A DNA stretch of 64,000 bases from Ectocarpus siliculosus (Eukaryota > Sar > Phaeophyceae > Ectocarpales > Ectocarpaceae): NCBI GenBank assembly GCA_000310025.1, contig FN649730.1:2182854-2246853 (forward strand). Direction: 5' to 3'. The position numbers were made by a program, and so were the translations under genes. The number at the start of each line of letters is the position of its first letter. Within the stretch, counting starts at the first letter, position 1. Shown here piece after piece: positions 56,940 through 64,000 of this stretch. A model generated the notes under the pieces. It was not told where the DNA came from. It was given only the letters and a program-made list of their open reading frames with translations, and did no database searches.

Positions 56940-58789
56940 CCGTCTAACCTCGAGAGCGCTCTCCGATACGGAAGTCACAGTACGATAGACGCCCACACGG
57001 AACTGGTGTGGAAGAAGCTGATAGACGACGTCGAACAGAACAGATGCCTCGTATTCAACGTAGCGACGCAGCTCGCGTGAAGGGCGTTCGCATATCGCCG
57101 CTAGGAGCTGCGGTAGGAAAAAAAACAGAATCACCAACGATTGTTCTTTTGACCCCAAACTACTGCGCGGACAGAAGGGAGGAGTCAACGTGGATACGGT
57201 AACAGAAGAAGTACCCGACTGTTTGTGCGGAGAGACTCTACCTGCTTTCCTTTCTGATTTAACGCGCTTGAGAGTCTAATGGCCTGACAAGAGGATACTA
57301 GTGTCCACGGCGGACGTGAACAACGCTTACCGAAACACGAGAGTTGCGCCAGACGATGCAGAAAAATTCTGCTATGTGATAGGAGACTAGTCGCCGACTT
57401 CAGACTGACGTTTGGATGGGCAGGTTCACCCGGTTTTTGGGGAGTCATGGGGTCCGCTGCTGAACACTCACACCGCAACACCAATGTACACAACGTACAA
57501 CTAGTAGACGAAGGGATCGAAATGATGTCACATGTAAAAATAGTCGAGCCGTGGGAAGACGGACCACCCGCCCGAGTGCCCCGAGATGCCAACGTGAAAG
57601 CGCATGACGGAGGCGGACCACACGATGATTTCTCGTGCGGGGTGTACGTAGACGAATTCGCTTTACTGAAAGTACGATATGCGCCAGACGCGCTTCAGCG
57701 CTGGTAGCCTCCGCGTCATTAGCGTCTGACTGTGTGAGACTCGTCGGGCCAGCAGAGGCGAGCCAAACGCCCATTCTCGCCCGGAAGAAAAGCACAGACT
57801 GGAACACGAAAGTGGAATTTCTCGGACACACGATAGACACCCATAAAATGACGATCGCGACAAAACGTGAGAGGATCGACACGATAAGGACCGCGCTAGA
57901 GAACGATTGGCCACAGACCAGAGAATTCGCCAGTGTGCAAGAAGTCCTGAGTATGGCAGGAAAACTCTGGAACCAGTCATATGTCATGAGGGCGGGGAAA
58001 TATTTCGTATGGCACCTCTTACGCCTCACCGGCCTACACGACAAGACAAACAGACCGTCGAGAGAGAAGAGGCAGGTACGTCTCGGTTGGGAGTTCCACT
58101 GAGACCTAGACTTATGGAGATGGGCGCTGGAAGTTAAACTGGCGGAGAAAGGAGAGTCACTTAGCGCGTTTTTCTTTAACCACGTCCAACGCACGCCTTT
58201 CCGTCACTACCTGTCGGATGCTAGCTTCGACGCAGTCGGCGGACACTGTCCCGAACTAAAAGTGTTCTGGCGGTATCGATTTAAACCCGCGTTTACCGCG
58301 GAGCTGAAAAGGAAAGCAGAAGCCAAAGAAACCAGCGCAATCACGATTAACACGCTAGAATTGCTCGGAATGATAATTACATGCTGGGTGGTCCAAATGG
58401 TCGTGGGAGAAAAGCCGACGCAACATGGACAAGCTATCATGATGAGGGGAGACAAGGTATCGGCGGTATCATGGGTGAACAGATGCGGGGGCTCGAGAGA
58501 CAGGCGAGCGTGGACTGCTCATGAGACTGCTTGGTCGCATGGAGATTGAGAACGGATGGTGTCACGTGGCGAAACACATCCCGGGACGCGAGAATACCCT
58601 CTCGGACGAGATATCTAGATAGAAGTCAGAGGACGTAGAAGTCAATGTAGAAAGACTCACGCATGATGATAACTGGCGAATGCAAGACATCGGAGACACC
58701 GGAAGAGAGCTAATTGAAATGATACTGCAAGAGAAACTCCAGAACCAAAGAATGGATGTCCTCGTATGGAGCCGCATGGCAAGCGTGTA
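56940..58789 (+). pseudogene. Ngaro-like element reverse transcriptase and RNase H
   Basis: Pieces in changing frames follow the order of a DIRS-order RT: SNLESALRYGSHSTI, LIDDVEQNRCLVFNV, VKGVRISPLGAA, VSTADVNNAYRNTRVAPDDA (motif A, D-x-N-x-A), and GWAGSPGFWGVMGSAAEHS. The catalytic box reads CGVYVDEFALLKV at 57639-57677, so the usual YVDD is YVDE. The thumb follows (KVEFLGHTIDTHKMTIAT, VQEVLSMAGKLWNQSYVM). RNase H shows YLSDASFDAVGGHCPELK, NTLELLGMIITCW and, after a frame change, CHVAKHIPGRENTLSDEIS with a TAG in place of the next codon. At least three frame changes and three stops are present. The enzyme would copy element RNA; this copy is dead. Confidence 0.75.
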
Positions 58790-58859
58790 AAGAGAAGAAG
58801 TGATGAGAGAAAGACGAGAATGATGAGCTAAATAACTAAAGAAGGTGTAACGACTCTAA

Positions 58860-59955
58860 CGTGTTCAAGTACAGGAAGCGAACACGGGATGAAGGGAACG
58901 AGCGATGAAGGCGAAAGGCTCCTCAGGATAATGGAGCACGGCTCCTTGAACGCGAGCACGCTGAAGGGATACCTCACAGCAAGTGGGACACGTGGACAGC
59001 TGAAAGAGCTAAAGCGAATTTGAGTCCATGGTTGTACGAGGAGGACGGTGTGGATAGCGCAGTGAGAGAGCCGACTGCGTTTATGGCGTCGAGGGGTTTA
59101 GTGTACAAGAACCAGAGCCAAACGGTGAAGGGTACCTCGCGGCTATCAAGTACTTCCATAAACTGTATGCAGGCTGGGAGCTGCCCACGTCGCACTTCAG
59201 AGTGGTAGCTGTTGGGAACGCAATAGACAGACTGCATGCGAGGGCAGAGACGAAACCGTTGGTAAGGCAACCGCTCACCGTGCCGATGATTATAGCGGGG
59301 AGAGAAAGAGCGCAGACGGGTGTTTTCAGACTAGTGACGTGGATGGGGATCGCTCTCTCGTATTTCTTGCTGTGCCGAGCGTCTGAGCTGTGGGCCTACC
59401 ACAACGGCTTAGTACACGCCGATTTTGTCTCACGAGAGGGAACCTCGTATTCTTCGAAGGATCGTGTCGGCTAGCGTGGGAAGAAAGAAGGCGGGCAGAC
59501 AGAGTAGAAGTGACTTTTCGCGCATCGAAAGTGGACCAAAAGAGGCGAGGCGCGGTAGTGACGAGAGAGAGAGAGTAATGCGGGACGAGGAAGTGGGACA
59601 GATGGTTGAGAAGATGAGGGCGCTAGAAAATTTGCTGATTCTGCTTGACGTGCACCCAGAGTTAGGAAGTACCGCGCCGCTCCTGCAGTCGGTCAAGCAG
59701 GGACGATGGGCAGTAGTGTCGAGGTCGGAAGCAACAACAGTGCTGAGAGACATGGCAAGAAGAGTAGGAGAAAACCCAATGCACTTTGCGCTACATTCAG
59801 GGAGGATAGGTGGTGCGACGCAACTAGCAAAGCAGGGCGCATCGGTTATTTAGATTCGGAGGGCGGGGAGGTGGAAGTCAGGAGCCTTTATGACGTACGT
59901 TAGGGCAGGAGGCGAAGGCGCTAATTATGTATCGCGCGCACTAGAGTCTAGTTGA
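58860..59955 (+). pseudogene. Ngaro-like element tyrosine recombinase
   Basis: The frame with QPLTVPMIIAGRERAQTGVF and GIALSYFLLCRASELWAYHN (59250-59410) carries the first catalytic Arg region (CRASELW). The coherent reading then moves to the frame of 59425-59853, containing DVHPELGSTAPLLQ and FALHSGRIGGATQLAKQG with the HxxR pair (His at 59794-59796, Arg at 59803-59805). An in-frame TAG (59851-59853) sits where CAG would fit, followed by RRAGRWKSGAFMTYVRAG with the nucleophile Tyr at 59896-59898. The ORF ends at TGA (59953-59955). So the R...HxxR...Y set is visible but interrupted by frame changes and a stop. The N-terminal third is heavily broken. Confidence 0.8.
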
Positions 59956-60003
59956 AGGGGAGAAATAGCGTGGACAAGAGCGCCGAATATCGGGCCGCGC
60001 AAT

Positions 60004-60153
60004 GGGATATGACCTGGGCATAGACGTCGGGTTGGCCCGATAAGTGATACCTAGTGAGTCCAAGAGGAAGACAATGGTTCGGCTCATAGGTTGGATTTTG
60101 GTTTTGATATTTCTTGGTTTCGGCGTTTCCGATTTCTTGTCGCTTTTTCTAAT
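60004..60153 (+). repeat. split direct repeat B1
   Basis: GGGATATGACCTGGGCATAG through TCGCTTTTTCTAAT. Matches B2 at 60556-60706 with a few changes. Confidence 0.9.
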
Positions 60154-60185
60154 AATCCAAATTTCTTGAGCAAATCACAAAACGA

Positions 60186-60442
60186 AGGATTCGGTATAAC
60201 CGTGAATCCGTGGTTTGTGGAAGCGTTCCGGAAATTTCGTGAAAGAGCGGCGAGAGACAAAAAAGGGTACACGGGGTATAGCTATGTACAGGGTACAGAG
60301 AAGAGAGAGAGGTTGGCAGAAGCTTTTGGGATCCTTGGGAAGCCGAGGACCTCGAAGGGAAAAACGTTGCATCGCCCGCAAAGGCAGTGCAGCAAAACAG
60401 CAGCGAGAGAAGAGAGTTTTCGTTTGGGACTTGATCGAATTT
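60186..60442 (+). repeat. split direct repeat A2
   Basis: A 257-bp near-identical copy of A1 (54986-55243), between B1 and B2. Confidence 0.9.
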
Positions 60443-60555
60443 CCCACCCACCCACCCTGTCGCTCAAGAGAGGGAGGGATCGATGGGAATAGAAATATCT
60501 GTCTAGTGCCAAATTTGTTCTCCAATTTGCGTTGTTTTTTGTGTTTTCTTGTCAA

Positions 60556-60706
60556 GGGATATGGCCTGGGCATAGACGTCGGGTTGGCCCGATAAGTGAT
60601 ACCTAGTGAGTCCAAGAGGAAGACAATGGTTCGGCTCATAGGTTGGATTTTGGATTTTAAAATTTCTTGGTTTCGGCGTTTCCGATTTCTTGTCGCTTTT
60701 TCTAAT
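60556..60706 (+). repeat. split direct repeat B2, likely 3' end of the element
   Basis: A 151-bp copy of B1. Sequence similarity ends at TCTAAT (60706), taken as the right boundary. Confidence 0.85.
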
Positions 60707-60888
60707 TGTTGAAAGCAAGCCGACGAATATCGTCCGCGTTGCTAGTCCCAAGCTTTTTTTTTTTTATTTTAGTCGCGAACGGGAAGGGCCTTAATTAACC
60801 GATACTACACTACGCAAACACATACATCCTAGCCTCGGGTATCACGAAATGCAACGTCTACATACAGTAGACACAGGAAGACAAACAA

Positions 60889-63800
60889 CTAAAAAGTTCG
60901 GCCTGAGGGACTGATACACATGTCCCCAAAAGAATCGAAGACGGCATCCCCGGCATCCGTGGAGCTGCGATCGTGGATAGAACGGGCGCCACTGGGCGAT
61001 GTAGTCCTTCCTGAAGGGCTGTGTGGCAAGTGCTGCAAGGGGTGTTGATGATTCCGGCCCGAAGGGCTGCTGTCGTCGGCGTGATGACGGTGGCCCGGTT
61101 GTCGCCCAGAAGGGCTGTTATGATGTTGTTCCTCGTGTCGCGTGTACAGCGGTGGGGTGGCGACACACAAAGAAGTCTTAAGGTACACCAGCATACACTG
61201 CGACGAGCTGTTCCAGTCGGCATCGAACGTGTCTGAAGAAGTTACCGCTCCTCCCGCCAGGCAGTCGTACTTGTGCCATCTTCCTCTGACACGCAGTTGA
61301 GTGACGAAGTGGTTCTTCCGTGACCCACCATGCGCAATATGGTAAGATACGCCGACCAAGGAATATGCAGCCCCCATGAACATAGTCGGCGATGGCGACA
61401 TGGGCCGACCATGCAGCCCTTGGAATACCTCAGTAGAACGGAATAACACCCTGTTAGGTGCTGTGTGCACAGTCCATGGTAGCAAAGTCCAATTGCACAG
61501 TGTCTGGCTTAGGCCAGCTGCACAGAAGGGGCACAGGGATGTCCCCGGAATGGACAGATCCGAAGCCTGGCCAGAGGAGAAAAATCCCTGTACCTTTTCA
61601 TGAAAAGTGGTGGAGGCGCCGTTTGGGATGGTGATAACGGTGGCGTTCCTCAGCGCCGCCGACTGATCGGGCGTAATCTCGAGGTTGGAGTGATTGCCCA
61701 GTGGACATGAATTGCCGTATCGCCAATCAAGCCCAAATTCTCGACGAGTCCGAACGACCCGTTTTTGACGATCGTTGAAGTTGTCTGGCCATATGGGTGA
61801 CCCTTCCTGTGGGCAACGAGCCGCAATTGCCTCGAAGACGCTAGCGACGTCTCCCATCTGAGAGCCTACCCCGGGCAGAGACGAATTGGAAAATATGGCT
61901 TGACGCGCTTGTCGCGCTTCAAGCTGAGGTGTGGACGGCAGATGCAGGCGTGAAGAAGGGAAGTAAAGCGTTCGGCAAGTAGGCACGTGGAAAGCGTCAG
62001 GCAAGAAGATGGCACGGCAACGACATGAGACGGCAAGGCAGGTAAGAGCATGCAAGACGAAGAATTGGCGATGGAAGTGAAGCCAAGATACCAACAAAGA
62101 CGGAACGCTCACCACGATATTCGGCGACAGGTCGCACTCGTCGAACATGGAGTCCCTCAGTAACTGCAAAGCCGCAAAAAAAGACCCGGCAGCAGGGGTG
62201 CCGGCTGTAGTATCTGGAAGCGGCTGACCATCCCAGGCCGCGAGTGCCAAAGCGAGCGCAGAATTGAAGAAGCAATTGTTGTCCTCGTTGGGGATGAGGT
62301 GCGCGACTCTTCGGGTGGCACCTGGACCGTGGCGACCAACGCGTTTTGGTTGTTTGTGGGGCGGCCTTGGGCCGGCTTCTTCGATGCCGTCCAAGGTGGC
62401 GTAGGCAGGGGTGAAAGACCCCGGGTCTTTGAGGAAAAGCACCATAGTAGTCTCGTCCAGACGGTGTAGGTAGTTGACGATGGCGACGATGTCTGGATTC
62501 TGAGGCTGATTGAGATCTTGCAGGGTTACAGGGAAGAGAAGGTTCAAATCGCCAAGACCGGTTGCACGCGAAAGGGCAACGTAGACGGCGGCGCAGTCCA
62601 CAGCATGTCCCGGAGGGCGGCGAATGTCGAGGATGATCTTTGGCATGGTTTGGCCCTGGCTGCGGTACACCGACGATAAGCATCCGGCCGTCAATGGTAT
62701 CTGTCGCCGTTTGAAGGTGAACTTCCTTTTGTTGATGCCGACAATTGTGAACTTACGCTCAACCGGTGCCACGGCAATTACTCCCCTCTGCAACCCATCT
62801 AAGTGCAGGCCGGCGGCATCAGCAGACTTGATGTAAACGAAGATTCTGAGTGGCGCGTACCGAAGGGTGACAACGGAGTAGCCTGCGGTACTGGAGGCGT
62901 AACCTTCACGTGGGTCAAGCTCAATGCCACGGATGATGCCGTCGGAGTTGTTACATACCCCAAGTAGGACGAACTGTGGGCTTTTGTGAAGAACGACTGG
63001 CGCACCGATAGCAAGGCATGCGCTGGTGGGGAGGTCGTTTGTTTTGCCGTCGTCGAGCGACTTTATTTCGCGACGAAGTCCTGCAGGCCATGGAGCGTCC
63101 GTTGGTGGTACCTGTTCGAGTACGGAAGTTGCAAAGGCCCTCAGTCATGCTTGACTCTTTATGTTTGGAATGTTTGGAAACCCAGGGCAAGACTCAAGCT
63201 GAACAGCAGAGTACATGCGATGTTCTCACCTCCGCGGTGGCGCCCGGACGTTGGTGCCCGACGTATACGTCATGGGCTGCCGCGATGAAGAGAGTGGTAC
63301 CTTTAGCCTTGCACCAGGTCCGCATCATCGGCACAGTCAAGACGGTGTTAACCTGCAGCGGGAAGTGAAGGGATGGCGAAATATTATGGCAGGTAGATCA
63401 GGCGGAGCAAAGAATCAGTAGCATCTAGGCAGATACCTTGTTTCGGAAGCGGATGAGGTAGAACGGAGCGAAAAGAAGGGTTATAGAAGAAGAATCATAC
63501 GGAATGTAGTACAATGATACCTTGTTGCGGAAGGCGATGACGCGCGCGTCGAACAGGGAGTCTGCCTTGCGGCTGGTGCCCATGACATGGTTGTTGATGA
63601 GGTCGACGTCATCGGAGATGCATTCCGAACGAAGACAACGCTCCATTATGGGCGCGTAGATGGGCGTGAAACGGTTGGACTCATCAAGCATGACACAAGC
63701 GTTGGCGCTTCTGAAGAGATCAGCACCATACCGTTCGGTAACGGTCATGTCACGACGGCGAGTGGAGACTCCGGCACCACACGCGAGTGATTTGGCTTTG

Positions 63801-64000
63801 ACCGGGCTGGAACGAAAAGTAAGACGACAACAAAAGAGAGGAAGAGAAGGAAACGGGAGATGTTAATCTATGTTTCGAAGACAGTGATCCGAGAGAGACA
63901 GACCCATGAAAGCGCGACACCTACTCGTGAAGGATCAACTCTAAAAGAAACGTACCTCAATTGATGGAAGTCGCCGAGCATGACGACGACCCTGTTCCCG
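60889..64000 (-). CDS. PIF1-type helicase fused to a USP-like (C19) cysteine peptidase; 5' end beyond the window
   Basis: Five exons read right to left: >64000-63956, 63806-63521, 63352-63230, 63111-62113 and 61923-60889 (TAG). All junctions are GT-AG and keep one frame, giving about 828 visible residues. Helicase motifs: RVVVMLGDFHQL joined to SPVK (motif III), ANACVMLDESNRF, SACLAIGAPVVLHKSPQF, PLTAGCLSSVYRSQGQT (motif V) and VDCAAVYVALSRATGL (motif VI). Walker A/B lie beyond the window. After a linker, the peptidase has a Cys box IPNEDNNCFFNSALALAL, Cys pairs (SLCPFC and earlier NSCPLG) like the USP zinc finger, and a His box YSLVGVSYHIAHGG, RKNHFVTQLR, RWHKYDCLAG supplying His and Asp. 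So the C-H-D triad is visible. The tail carries SPSGR repeats. It may be a transposon-encoded (Helitron-related) or host protein; a Helitron Rep domain is not in view. Confidence 0.75.

Larger units (their letters stand above)
54986..60706 (+). mobile_element. Ngaro-like (YR) retrotransposon with split direct repeats, decayed
   Basis: The order is A1 (54986-55243), gag-like region, RT/RNase H, tyrosine recombinase, B1 (60004-60153), A2 (60186-60442), B2 (60556-60706). A1 and A2 are nearly identical (one G indel, one substitution near the end), as are B1 and B2. This A1-internal-B1-A2-B2 layout is the split direct repeat structure of Ngaro/PAT-type elements. The recombinase takes the place of an integrase. 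No methyltransferase domain was seen between RNase H and the recombinase, which favours Ngaro over DIRS/PAT. Multiple stops and frame changes in every ORF show that this copy is not autonomous. Confidence 0.85.

Noticed and set aside
55328..59853. Reassignment of TAG to glutamine
   Set aside because: The copia element has TAG at a Tyr position, other ORFs end cleanly at TAG (including the helicase-peptidase), and the YR element also has TGA stops and frameshifts.
54986..60442. A1 and A2 as ordinary LTRs of a gypsy/copia element
   Set aside because: They lack TG...CA ends, are followed by B2, and the internal region encodes a tyrosine recombinase, not an integrase.

Overview
This is a eukaryotic nuclear contig. 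Its genes are split by short GT-AG introns, it has two runs of N, and most of its recognisable coding sequence is transposon debris of many classes. No bacterial operons, rRNA genes or CRISPR arrays are visible. One multi-exon gene carries an ankyrin-like repeat in each exon. A fragment with WP-type (FNIP-like) leucine-rich repeats and the mix of YR retrotransposon, copia, hAT, KDZ and Helitron sequence would suit a stramenopile alga such as a brown alga. That assignment is inference; nothing in the window fixes the species.

Layout. 0-8.7 kb: sparse sequence with a 101-bp tandem repeat, a tRNA-derived SINE, a LINE 3' fragment and one acidic/basic ORF. 8.7-17.1 kb: a nested pair of related LTR elements. 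A young gag-only element (12057-16658, identical 187-bp LTRs, target duplication GAACT) lies inside the 3' LTR of an older relative whose decayed gag is at 9.2-10.5 kb. 19.4-29.4 kb: minus-strand hAT transposase pieces, with a Ty1/copia element (23783-27704, target duplication TAATC) lying between them, and a 1.4-kb terminal-inverted-repeat element. 29.6-34.3 kb and 37.9-38.8 kb: CCATGG palindrome satellites and a 1.8-kb G/T-skewed (GGTC)n domain with an assembly gap. 35-37 kb: an FNIP-like fragment and a three-exon KDZ transposase. 42.4-48 kb: a decayed zinc-ribbon-like gene, a Helitron fragment, a second SINE, a possible piggyBac remnant and a solo LTR of the family at 12-16 kb. 48.9-53.7 kb: a minus-strand gene of about 12 exons, nearly every exon being one ankyrin-like repeat bounded by phase-0 introns. 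53.9-54.9 kb: an intact minus-strand ORF of unknown function. 54986-60706: a decayed Ngaro-like tyrosine-recombinase retrotransposon with A1-B1-A2-B2 split direct repeats. 60.9-64 kb, running off the right edge: a minus-strand PIF1-type helicase fused to a USP-like (C19) cysteine peptidase, with all key catalytic motifs present in the visible part.

The most interesting loci are the exon-per-repeat ankyrin gene, the helicase-peptidase fusion, and the gag-only LTR family with its reiterated polypurine/LTR-junction motifs and recurrent hairpin. Intron positions were read by eye from GT-AG signals and frame continuity; no alignment or database search was run.
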